Source of the DNA: DATECU01 sp035286745
Lineage (GTDB): Bacteria; Acidobacteriota; Vicinamibacteria; Fen-336
Assembly (NCBI GenBank): GCA_035286745.1
Contig: DATECU010000281.1
Location: 1-6,076, forward strand
DNA length: 6,076 nt
Direction: 5' to 3'
The notes beneath the pieces were generated by a model. That model was not told the DNA's origin. It saw nothing but the letters and a program-made list of their open reading frames with translations, and did not search any database. Positions 1 through 6,076 of this stretch are shown piece after piece. Numbering within the stretch: position 1 is the first letter of the stretch; every line of letters begins with the position of its first letter. A program made the translations under genes and the position numbers.

Positions 1-58
1 ACGCGGGGGGCCCCGCCCCCCCCGAGCCCCCGGACACGAACCGCAAGAGGTTGCGCAT
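1..58 (-). CDS. Possible 5' end of a further gene, cut off by the left edge
   Basis: Downstream of the alkyltransferase gene, an open minus-strand frame starts with ATG at 58-56 and runs to the window edge, reading MRNLLRFVSGGSGGAGPPA. An in-frame TTG at 67-65 is an alternative start; it has AGGG (78-75) seven bases upstream, whereas the ATG has no ribosome binding site at normal distance. The visible peptide is a short hydrophobic/basic stretch followed by a Gly/Ser/Pro-rich stretch, which could be a linker or low-complexity N-terminus. The gap to the alkyltransferase stop is 50 bases on the same strand, so it could belong to the same transcript. Only 19 residues are visible, the family cannot be recognised, and non-coding 3' flank is a real alternative. 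Confidence 0.3.
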   Translation of the reverse strand, partial: MRNLLRFVSGGSGGAGPPA

Positions 59-108
59 GCCGTCCAACAGGAAACCCTGGGGGCGATGCGGGGTTTGGCG
101 CAGCCGGC

Positions 109-651
109 TCAGGCCTCCACCAGGGGCAGCCGGGCCTGGCGCTCGGCCACGAAGCGCGCGTGTTCGTGCCGGAGCAGCCATTCCTTGCGGTCGAGGCCGC
201 CGCCGTAGCCCACCAGGCGGCCGTCGCTGCCGATCACGCGGTGGCAGGGCAAGACCAGCGGCACCGGGTTGGCTCCGTTGGCCGCGCCCACGGCGCGGAC
301 CGCGGCCGGGCGCCCGACCTCTTGGGCGAGCCGGGCGTAGGACCAGGTGGTCCCGGCGGGAATCCGGCGCAGGGCCAACCACACCTGGCTCTGGAACGGG
401 GTCCCTCCCGGATCGACCTCCACCTTGTCGAGAGCCTGAAGCCGCCCCGCGAAGTAGCGGCGCAAGGTAGCGACCACCCCTCCGGGATCTTCCGATCGCG
501 CTAGGTGCAGGGGGCCGAAGCGTCGCTCCAGCCGGCGCACCATGCCCGCCTGGTCGCCTTCGAGGTCCAGGCCGACCAGGCCGCGCGGGCCAACCGCCAG
601 CACCAGGGGACCGAGCGGCGAGGTCAAAGAGGCCAGTTCCAGTGAGGTCAC
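109..651 (-). CDS. ogt: Methylated-DNA--[protein]-cysteine S-methyltransferase (O6-alkylguanine-DNA alkyltransferase)
   Basis: This 180-residue cytoplasmic suicide repair protein moves the alkyl group from O6-alkylguanine (and O4-alkylthymine) in DNA to its own cysteine. The family signature PCHRV is at residues 135-139, so C136 is the acceptor. Counterparts of other human MGMT catalytic or DNA-binding residues are visible: Y105 (Y114), R119 (arginine finger R128), N128 (Asn hinge N137) and E163 (E172). Residues 1-80 form the variable N-terminal domain; about 84-165 are the conserved DNA-binding and catalytic domain, including a GGLDRKEWLL segment. Length is typical of stand-alone Ogt proteins. 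The start is GTG, overlapping the stop of the upstream Ada-AlkA gene by four bases (GTGA) and preceded by a good ribosome binding site, so the two are almost certainly co-transcribed and translationally coupled. The last 15 residues or so extend slightly past the conserved core. Family assignment is very secure. Confidence 0.96.
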   Translation of the reverse strand: MTSLELASLTSPLGPLVLAVGPRGLVGLDLEGDQAGMVRRLERRFGPLHLARSEDPGGVVATLRRYFAGRLQALDKVEVDPGGTPFQSQVWLALRRIPAGTTWSYARLAQEVGRPAAVRAVGAANGANPVPLVLPCHRVIGSDGRLVGYGGGLDRKEWLLRHEHARFVAERQARLPLVEA

Positions 652-2120
652 GGCTTTCTCCTTTCGCGGCGGGCCGGTGAAGCGCCCAGGGAATGCCAGA
701 GGGACACCGCCGCATAGCCGCGCCAGGGCCGCCAGGCTTCGGCGCGCCGGGCGAGATCCGCAGCCGAGAGCGGCGAACCGCCTTCGGCCAGCGCTTGGCG
801 GAGGCCCAGATCGGACGCCGGGAAGGCGTCGGGGTCACCTAACGCTCGGAGCGCCACGTACTCGGCAGTCCAGGGCCCAATGCCCGGGACCTCCAGGAGA
901 GCGGCGCGGGTGTCCTCAAGTGGAGCGCCGGTGTCCAGACGTATCGTGTCATCGGCCACCGCACGGGCCAGGGCCTTCAGCGTGGCAGCCCGGGCCGCGG
1001 TGAGGCCGATGCCTCCGAGGTCGGCCTCGGCCAGCCTCTCGGGGCTGGGGAAGAGGTGGGTGAGCGGGCCTTCCTCGCTCACCCGCTCGCCGAAGGCCGC
1101 CACCAGACGGCCCGCCAGGGTCCGCGCGGCGGCGACGCTCACCTGCTGGCCGACCACCGCCCTCACGGCCAGCTCGAAGGGCACCAGGGTCCCCGGCAGA
1201 CGCAGTGCCCCGGGGGCAGGCAACAGGCGCGCCAGGCCCCGGTCGCGGCGCAAGTGCGCGTGGACCGCCGCCCCGTCCGCATCCAGATCGAAGAGGCGGC
1301 GTGCGCCCTGAACCACCGCCATAAGGCCGGTCCCCACCGCGCGGGACACGCGCAGGACCACGGCGGGCGCCCCCGGCCCGACCTCGATCTCCAGGACCGC
1401 CGGCCCGTCCGCCAAACGCAAGAGGCGACGGTAGCGGTCGCCGGTCACCTCTTCGACTCCCGGCATGGCCCGCGGTGCCAAGAACCCCAGGACCAGGTCC
1501 GGGTCGAAGGGCGGTCGCACCGCTAGACGCAGAGAGAGAGCTTCGGCCTTCGTTTGCGGCGCGCGCACGCCCGAGCGCAGCAGGCTGGGCGGGGCGCCGA
1601 AGGTGCTGCGGAGCACCGCATTGAACTGGCGCAAAGAGCGGAAGCCGGCGGCGAAGGCGACCTCCGTCATGGGGAGACGAGTCTCGTCGATCAGGCGCCG
1701 GGCGAAGTGGGCGCGGCGGGTGCGCGCCACCGCCAGCGGCGGCGCCCCCAGGTGGCGCAGGAACAGGCGCCGCAGGTGCCGGTCACCGACGCCCAGACGC
1801 GCGGCCAGGGTGAGCACGTCGCTTTCGTCGAGCGCGCCGTCGGTGATCAGCCGCAGCCCCCGGACCACCGTCGCCGGGGTGCCAACCCAGGCCGGCGAAC
1901 CGGGAGCGGTTTCCGGGCGGCAGCGCCGGCAGGGCCGGAAGCCCTCTTCCTCGGCCGCCGCCGGGTTGGTGAAGAAGCGCACGTTCTCGCGCTTGGCGGG
2001 CCGGGCGGGGCAGATGGGCCGGCAGTAGATGCCGGTGGTGCGCACGGCCACGAAGAAGCGTCCGTCGAAGCGGGCGTCGCGAGCCCTGAGGGCCCGGTAG
2101 CAACGGTCTTCATCCAGCAC
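648..2120 (-). CDS. Ada-type methyl sensor / AraC regulator / AlkA 3-methyladenine DNA glycosylase fusion
   Basis: This 490-residue protein has three modules. Residues 1-75 are an Ada N-terminal domain with the zinc ligands C33, C37, C64 and C67 (YCRPIC and RPCRRC); the first corresponds to E. coli Ada C38, which accepts methyl groups from DNA phosphotriesters. Residues about 85-182 are an AraC-type double helix-turn-helix (LAARLGVGDRHLRRLF, then MTEVAFAAGFRSLRQFN). Residues about 193-310 are the AlkA N-terminal domain and about 315-480 the HhH-GPD glycosylase, with the hairpin VPGIGPWTA (411-419), W417 and Y421 matching AlkA W218 and Y222, W475 matching W272, and catalytic D437 matching D238. 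Inferred role: methylation turns the protein into an activator of its own operon while the C-terminus excises 3-methyladenine and related lesions. The GTG start fits where Ada domains begin, but no Shine-Dalgarno sequence precedes it. The Ogt domain of E. coli Ada is absent here and is encoded by the next gene. Domain calls are secure; regulation is inferred from the family. Confidence 0.95.
   Translation of the reverse strand: MLDEDRCYRALRARDARFDGRFFVAVRTTGIYCRPICPARPAKRENVRFFTNPAAAEEEGFRPCRRCRPETAPGSPAWVGTPATVVRGLRLITDGALDESDVLTLAARLGVGDRHLRRLFLRHLGAPPLAVARTRRAHFARRLIDETRLPMTEVAFAAGFRSLRQFNAVLRSTFGAPPSLLRSGVRAPQTKAEALSLRLAVRPPFDPDLVLGFLAPRAMPGVEEVTGDRYRRLLRLADGPAVLEIEVGPGAPAVVLRVSRAVGTGLMAVVQGARRLFDLDADGAAVHAHLRRDRGLARLLPAPGALRLPGTLVPFELAVRAVVGQQVSVAAARTLAGRLVAAFGERVSEEGPLTHLFPSPERLAEADLGGIGLTAARAATLKALARAVADDTIRLDTGAPLEDTRAALLEVPGIGPWTAEYVALRALGDPDAFPASDLGLRQALAEGGSPLSAADLARRAEAWRPWRGYAAVSLWHSLGASPARRERRKP
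658..664 (-). promoter_or_regulatory. Strong Shine-Dalgarno site for the alkyltransferase gene
   Basis: On the minus strand the sequence AAAGGAG lies six bases before the GTG at 651-649. It sits inside the last codons of the Ada-AlkA gene. It supports GTG as the true start of the alkyltransferase and suggests that ribosomes can load directly there as well as reinitiate across the GTGA overlap. It is the clearest ribosome binding site in the window. Confidence 0.75.
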
Positions 2121-2127
2121 AAACTGG

Positions 2128-2133
2128 ATTCTA
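2128..2133 (-). promoter_or_regulatory. Possible -10 element for the repair operon (leaderless start)
   Basis: On the minus strand TAGAAT matches the sigma-70 -10 consensus TATAAT at five of six positions. It ends seven bases before the GTG of the Ada-AlkA gene, so a transcript started from it would begin at or next to the start codon. This agrees with the missing Shine-Dalgarno sequence. No acceptable -35 hexamer is seen at 16-18 bases, no extended -10 TG is present, and I do not recognise an E. coli-type Ada box. Ada-activated promoters often have poor -35 elements, but the match could also be chance. Confidence 0.3.
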
Positions 2134-2140
2134 GGCCCAG

Positions 2141-2166
2141 CGATCCGCCTCGGCTCGCGGGAATCG
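2141..2166 (-). terminator. Imperfect hairpin after the RND permease gene, possible weak terminator
   Basis: Fourteen bases past the permease stop codon, CGAT-CCGC pairs with GCGG-ATCG around an eight-base loop, with a two-base bulge on one arm. The stem is eight base pairs in total. No T tract follows it, so it is not a canonical intrinsic terminator. It could slow or partly stop transcription from the efflux genes, shape the region where a repair-operon promoter would lie, or be incidental in such GC-rich DNA. Confidence 0.22.
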
Positions 2167-2179
2167 GACCCGTCTGCCG

Positions 2180-5100
2180 CTAGCGCAGGCTGGTCTCGGG
2201 GCCGGCTCGGCGCGAGCCGAAAGCCGCGCGCAGCTCCGCGATCAGGCCCGCGCCCCGGCGCCGCCGTTCGGTGTTCCAGCTGATGACGTCGTCGAGCACG
2301 CTGTAGGCCGCGGGTACCACGAAGAGCGTGAGCAGGGTCGAGACCGCCATGCCGCCGACCAGCGCCAGGGCCATGGGCCGCTGCGTCTCCGCCCCAGGGC
2401 CGACGGCAAAGGCTGCCGGCGAGGCGCCAGCGATGGTGGCGATGGAGGTCATGAGGATGGGCCGCAGGCGGATGGGGCAGGCCTGGAGCAGCGCCTGGTG
2501 GCGCTCGACGCCGCGATCGCGGATCTGGTTGGTGAAGTCCACCAGCATGATGGAGTTCTTCTTGGCGATCCCCATCAAGAGGATGAGCCCCAGCACGCTG
2601 TAGACGTTCAGCGTCTGACCGGAGATCCAGAGCATCAGCAACGCCCCGCTGATGCTGAAGGGCAGGGCCAGGAGCACGGTAAAGGGATGGCTGAAGGCGT
2701 TGAACTGCGCCGCCAGCACCATGTAGGCCACCACCAGGCCCATCAGAAAGGCGAAGCCTAGCGATTGGAAGGACTCCTGGAAGGCCTGGCTGGTGCCCGA
2801 GGGGAGGGCCCGGTAGCCGTCGGGCAGCACCTCGCGCGCGATCCTCAGGCTGGACTCGATGGCGTCCGCCTGGGAGACTCCGGAGGCCATGTTGGCGAAG
2901 ATGGTGATGGCCCGCTGGCGGTCCTTCCGGGTGATGGCCTGCAGGCTTGGCTGCTGGCGGATGGTGACCAGATCGCCCAGGCGGACCAAGGCCCCGCTGC
3001 GGGTCCTCACCAGCAGCCGCTCGATGTCCTCGGCGCGCTCCCGCTGCTGACCCAGCAGGCGCACCCGGATGTCGAAGCGCCGCCCCTGATCCTTGAACTT
3101 CCCCACCCGGGCGCCGCCGATCGCCGCATTGATGGTGTCGCCGATGTCGGCCATGCTGATGCCCAGGTCGGCGGCCTTGTTGCGGTCGGGGATCACCTGC
3201 ACCTCGGGCATGCCTACGCGGTAGTCGCTGTCGACGTCCGCAGTAGACCCGGAAGCCCGCATCCTCTCCATGATCTGGTTGGCCTTCTCGGCCAGCACGC
3301 CCCAGTCATGGCCCCGGATCGACAGCTCCACCGGGAACCCGCGGCCGCCGGTGAACCCCTGCTGCGAGGGGTCCTGGAGGGCGACCCGCACCCCAGGGAT
3401 CCCAGCCAGGGCCTTCCTGGCCACATCCATGAACTGCTGCTGCGTCAAACGCTTGCCGGTCTGGGCGTCGCGCGGCCGCTGGCCGGGCTCCTTCAGGGTC
3501 ACGAACAGGAAGCCCGAGGAGACATCGCCGGCTCCCCCCATGCCACCCACACCGCCGAAGAACCGCTCCACCTCGCCTCGCGTGGACAGGAAGGCCTCGA
3601 TGCGCTTGAAGGCGCGGTCGGTCACCTCCAGGCTTGAGCCTACCGGGGTCATGAAGCGAACCGAGAAGCGCGACGAGTCCACGGTGGGCGAGAACTCCTG
3701 GGGCAAGAGACGCAGCAGGCCCAGGGATAGCAGGAAGAAGGTCAAGGCACCGCCCATCACCCAGCCCCGGTGATGGAGGGCCGGCGCCAGCAGGCGGAGG
3801 TAGCTGGCCGAGAGCTTGGCGAAGAGCCGATCCATGGCGTGGCCCAGCCGGCTTTGCCTCTCCCCCACCTCCAGGAAGCGGGAACAGCGCATGGGCGCCA
3901 GGGTGAGCGCCTCCAGAAGCGAGAGCAGGACCGCCACCGAGATGGTGACGCCGAACTGGAAAAAGAAGCGGCCGATGATGCCCTTCATGAAGGCCACCGG
4001 CAGAAAGATGGCGACGATGGCGGCGGTGGTGGCGGCAGCGGCGAAGGTGATCTCGCGCGCGCCTACCGAAGCCGCCTTGATCTTGCCCTCCCCCATCTCC
4101 CGGTGCCGGTAGATGTTCTCCAGCACCATGATGGCGTCGTCCACCACGATTCCCACCACCAGGCTGAGGCCCAGCACGGTGAAGGTGTTGAGGGTGAAGT
4201 GGAAGAAGTACATCACGATGAAGGTGCCCAAGATGGAGGTGGGGATGGCGAGCAGCACGTTCAGGGTGGTCGACCAGGAGCCGAGGAACAGCCAACAAAC
4301 GAAGCCGGTCAGCAGTGCGGCCAGGACCAGCGTGAACAGAATCTCGTCGATCGCCTGCTCCACGAAGGCGGTGCTGTCGAAGTTCACGTTCAGAGAGACG
4401 CCCTCGGGCAACTGCTGGCGCAGCTCTTGGAGCTTCGCCTTCACCCCGTGGCCCACCTCGACCGCGTTGGCGCCGCGCAGCTTCCGGATGCCGAACCCGA
4501 TCGCCGGCTCGCCCAGGGCCCGGGAGATGCGGCGCCGATCCTCGAGCCCGTCCTCGACCACCGCCACGTCCTGGAGCCGGACGGGGGCGCCGTCCTTGTA
4601 GGACACCACCAGGTTGCGGAAGGCCTCGATGTCGATGGCCTCGCCTTCCGCCCGCACGTTCATCTCCCGTCCCGCGCTCTCGATACGGCCCGCCGGCACC
4701 TCCAGGTGCTCGCGCTCGATGGCCCGGTTCACGTCCTGCACGGTGAGGCCCCGGCTCTCCAGCCGGGTGGCGTCGTACCAAACGCGTACGTTGCGTTCGC
4801 GGAAGCCGCCGAAGAAGATCTCCCCCACCCCCGGAATGGTCTGGAACTGGGGCTTCAGCACGTTTCTGGCGTAGTCGGCCAGGAAGGTGGGCGAACGGTT
4901 CCCGGACAGCGCGATCCACATGATCGGCTGGTCCTCGGGGTTGGACTTGCTGATCACCGGCGGATCCAGTTCCCGCGGTAGGCGGCGGGCGGCCTGGGCC
5001 ACCTTGGTCTGCACGTCCTGCAAGGCCACGTCGATGTTCCGCGACAGCTCGAACTCCACGGTGACCGAGGCCGAGCCCTGACGGGAGGTGGAGGTGATCT

Positions 5101-5422
5101 CCTTCACGCCCTCGATGGAGGTGACCGCGTCTTCCAGGAAGTCCACCACGTCGGTCTCCATGACCTCGGGGGAGGCGCCCTCGTAGCCCACGGAAACCGT
5201 CACCACCGGGAAGTCGACGTCGGGGTTCTGGGAAACGCCCAGGCCCTTCACCACCCCACCGAAGCCGCCGAAGCTGATGAGGCCGAAGAGCATGAGAGCC
5301 GCCATCAGCATCCAGGCGAAGACGTGGTTGCGGATGGAGATGTCGGCCAGGGTGGAGCCGGTGGCGATCAGCTTCGGATCTTCCTCCGGCTCCGGGGGGC
5401 GCGGGGGCTTGCGGTCGCTCAT
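2180..5422 (-). CDS. RND multidrug efflux permease (HAE1/AcrB family)
   Basis: This complete 1080-residue inner-membrane proton/drug antiporter should form a trimer with the adaptor encoded just upstream. The layout is classic: TM1 about 33-52, periplasmic porter/docking loop about 53-355, TM2-TM6 about 359-507, TM7 about 553-572, a second periplasmic loop about 573-885 and TM8-TM12 about 886-1043. The proton relay is intact: D428 and D429 in TM4 (GIVVDDAIMVLEN) match AcrB D407/D408, K955 in GIAKKNSIMLVDF matches K940, and R985 and T992 in RLRPILMTS match R971 and T978. The paired aspartates and overall form favour HAE1 over heavy-metal CusA types. The ATG overlaps the adaptor stop (ATGA), with only a weak GAGAG upstream, so translation is probably coupled. 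The N-terminus carries about 24 extra Pro/Glu/Lys-rich residues before the usual start, and a basic tail follows TM12. The glycine loop at 621-637 is unusually Gly-rich. Substrates cannot be predicted. Confidence 0.96.
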   Translation of the reverse strand: MSDRKPPRPPEPEEDPKLIATGSTLADISIRNHVFAWMLMAALMLFGLISFGGFGGVVKGLGVSQNPDVDFPVVTVSVGYEGASPEVMETDVVDFLEDAVTSIEGVKEITSTSRQGSASVTVEFELSRNIDVALQDVQTKVAQAARRLPRELDPPVISKSNPEDQPIMWIALSGNRSPTFLADYARNVLKPQFQTIPGVGEIFFGGFRERNVRVWYDATRLESRGLTVQDVNRAIEREHLEVPAGRIESAGREMNVRAEGEAIDIEAFRNLVVSYKDGAPVRLQDVAVVEDGLEDRRRISRALGEPAIGFGIRKLRGANAVEVGHGVKAKLQELRQQLPEGVSLNVNFDSTAFVEQAIDEILFTLVLAALLTGFVCWLFLGSWSTTLNVLLAIPTSILGTFIVMYFFHFTLNTFTVLGLSLVVGIVVDDAIMVLENIYRHREMGEGKIKAASVGAREITFAAAATTAAIVAIFLPVAFMKGIIGRFFFQFGVTISVAVLLSLLEALTLAPMRCSRFLEVGERQSRLGHAMDRLFAKLSASYLRLLAPALHHRGWVMGGALTFFLLSLGLLRLLPQEFSPTVDSSRFSVRFMTPVGSSLEVTDRAFKRIEAFLSTRGEVERFFGGVGGMGGAGDVSSGFLFVTLKEPGQRPRDAQTGKRLTQQQFMDVARKALAGIPGVRVALQDPSQQGFTGGRGFPVELSIRGHDWGVLAEKANQIMERMRASGSTADVDSDYRVGMPEVQVIPDRNKAADLGISMADIGDTINAAIGGARVGKFKDQGRRFDIRVRLLGQQRERAEDIERLLVRTRSGALVRLGDLVTIRQQPSLQAITRKDRQRAITIFANMASGVSQADAIESSLRIAREVLPDGYRALPSGTSQAFQESFQSLGFAFLMGLVVAYMVLAAQFNAFSHPFTVLLALPFSISGALLMLWISGQTLNVYSVLGLILLMGIAKKNSIMLVDFTNQIRDRGVERHQALLQACPIRLRPILMTSIATIAGASPAAFAVGPGAETQRPMALALVGGMAVSTLLTLFVVPAAYSVLDDVISWNTERRRRGAGLIAELRAAFGSRRAGPETSLR

Positions 5423-6076
5423 GGCCGGGCTCTCGGGCCGGTCGCCGCGCCGGGGGCGGCCGGGCCTTTCTCAGCCGCCGGCTGGACCGCCACCCCGTCC
5501 ACCAAACGGTCCGAGCCCTCGATCACCACCGTCTCCCCGGGCTTGAGCCCGGAGAGGATCTCCACCAGGCCGGCGTCCGTCTTGAGCCCCACCTGCACCG
5601 AACGCACCTTGGCCCGGCCCTCTTCCACCACGTAGCAGACAAAGCCCCGCTCGCTGGCCTGGACCGCCCCCTCGGGCACCACGGTGGCCCCCTTCTTGGA
5701 CTCGGTGGCCAGCGTGACTTCGGCGAAGAACCCGGGTTTCAGGGTTCCCGGGTTCTTGACCCAGGCCATCACCTCCACCTGCCGGCTGGCGGCTTCCGCC
5801 ACCTCGCCCACGTGGTAGATGCGAGCCTCGAAGTCGCGGTCGCCAGCGGCGGCGACCCGGAAGCTCACCGGCTGCCCCTGGCGAGCCTTGAGCGACTCGC
5901 TCTCCGAGACCTTGAAACGCAGGCGCAGCCGAGAGACATCCACCAGGGTCGCCAGCACGCTGCCCGCGCGCACGAACTGGCCGGTGTCCACCGCCCGGGT
6001 GTTGATGACCCCGGCCCGGGAGGGCTTGACCGCCGAGCGCCGCTGGTTGGCCAGCGCCCAATCCCAGGCGGCATTG
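5419..6076 (-). CDS. RND efflux periplasmic adaptor (membrane fusion protein), 5' end missing
   Basis: The frame is open to the right edge, so only the C-terminal 218 residues are present and the start, signal peptide or lipobox, and most of the hairpin are outside. Visible parts in order are the tail of the alpha-hairpin (about 1-17), the second lipoyl half-motif (about 20-45, with AGVINTRAVDTGQFVRAG), a beta-barrel domain (about 48-130, including VKNPGTLKPGFFAEVTL) and a membrane-proximal domain (about 137-200, including VVPEGAVQ and LKPGETVVIEG). This is the AcrA/MexA fold that bridges the inner-membrane permease and an outer-membrane channel. The last 20 residues are Ala/Pro/Gly-rich and probably disordered. 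The stop codon overlaps the ATG of the RND permease, a typical MFP-RND operon order. A GTG at 5991-5989 lies inside the lipoyl motif and is not a credible start. Substrate range is unknown. Confidence 0.94.
   Translation of the reverse strand, partial: NAAWDWALANQRRSAVKPSRAGVINTRAVDTGQFVRAGSVLATLVDVSRLRLRFKVSESESLKARQGQPVSFRVAAAGDRDFEARIYHVGEVAEAASRQVEVMAWVKNPGTLKPGFFAEVTLATESKKGATVVPEGAVQASERGFVCYVVEEGRAKVRSVQVGLKTDAGLVEILSGLKPGETVVIEGSDRLVDGVAVQPAAEKGPAAPGAATGPRARP

Noticed and set aside
72..96. Inverted repeat AAACCC...GGGTTT between the alkyltransferase stop and the left edge, as a terminator.
   Set aside because: On the minus-strand transcript the stem is only six base pairs with a 13-base loop and no T tract; too weak to call.
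648..651. The GTGA overlap as a possible frameshift splitting one longer Ada-type polypeptide.
   Set aside because: Both proteins have complete domains with normal ends, and the second has its own strong ribosome binding site, so they are two genes with a standard overlap.
3306..4919. A second long minus-strand frame (537 codons) overlapping the permease in another register.
   Set aside because: The translation is rich in Arg, Gly, Pro and His without membrane segments or known motifs, while the permease frame is conserved end to end, so it is a frame shadow.
3770..4981. A long plus-strand open frame (403 codons) antisense to the RND permease.
   Set aside because: It lies wholly opposite conserved permease coding sequence, its translation is low-complexity (His/Gln/Glu/Gly/Val-rich) with no recognisable domain, and such shadow frames are expected in GC-rich genes.
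5989..5991. GTG codon as the start of a short complete adaptor protein.
   Set aside because: It sits within the conserved lipoyl motif, and the same frame continues upstream with adaptor-like sequence to the window edge.
1..6076. tRNA or rRNA genes, insertion sequences, CRISPR repeats, riboswitches and toxin-antitoxin pairs.
   Set aside because: Reading both strands showed no such structures, and almost all the sequence is accounted for by four well-supported genes.

Overview
The window is a strongly GC-rich, almost fully coding stretch in which every supported gene lies on the minus strand, so it reads from right to left. The MFP/RND efflux pair implies an envelope with two membranes. The GC content and the style of the RND protein suggest a high-GC Gram-negative lineage such as Myxococcota, another former deltaproteobacterial group, or Acidobacteriota. 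That placement is an impression only, because no rRNA or other marker is present.

Right half (5419-6076 and 2180-5422): the 3' part of a periplasmic adaptor (membrane fusion protein) gene overlaps by four bases (ATGA) the start of a complete 1080-residue HAE1/AcrB-type RND permease. Together they form the inner-membrane and periplasmic parts of a tripartite proton-driven exporter. No outer-membrane channel gene is seen inside the window.

Left half (648-2120 and 109-651): after a 59-base gap comes a DNA alkylation-damage pair. The first gene encodes a fusion of an Ada N-terminal zinc/methyl-sensing domain, an AraC-type DNA-binding domain and an AlkA-type 3-methyladenine glycosylase. The second encodes an O6-alkylguanine-DNA alkyltransferase and overlaps the first by four bases (GTGA). 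The fusion can plausibly sense methylation damage, activate transcription and excise N-alkylated bases, while the alkyltransferase repairs O6-alkylguanine directly. The same split arrangement, an Ada-AlkA fusion followed by ogt, is known from mycobacteria.

Left edge (1-108): a short spacer follows, with a possible start of a further minus-strand gene that runs off the window and contains a G8 tract near its 5' end. The 59-base gap between the efflux and repair pairs holds an imperfect hairpin and a TAGAAT hexamer placed so that the repair transcript could be leaderless. Whether the pairs are separate operons or one transcript cannot be settled from sequence alone.

No RNA genes, insertion sequences, CRISPR arrays or attachment sites were seen. 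All confident genes belong to known families, and I found no convincing evidence of an undescribed system.
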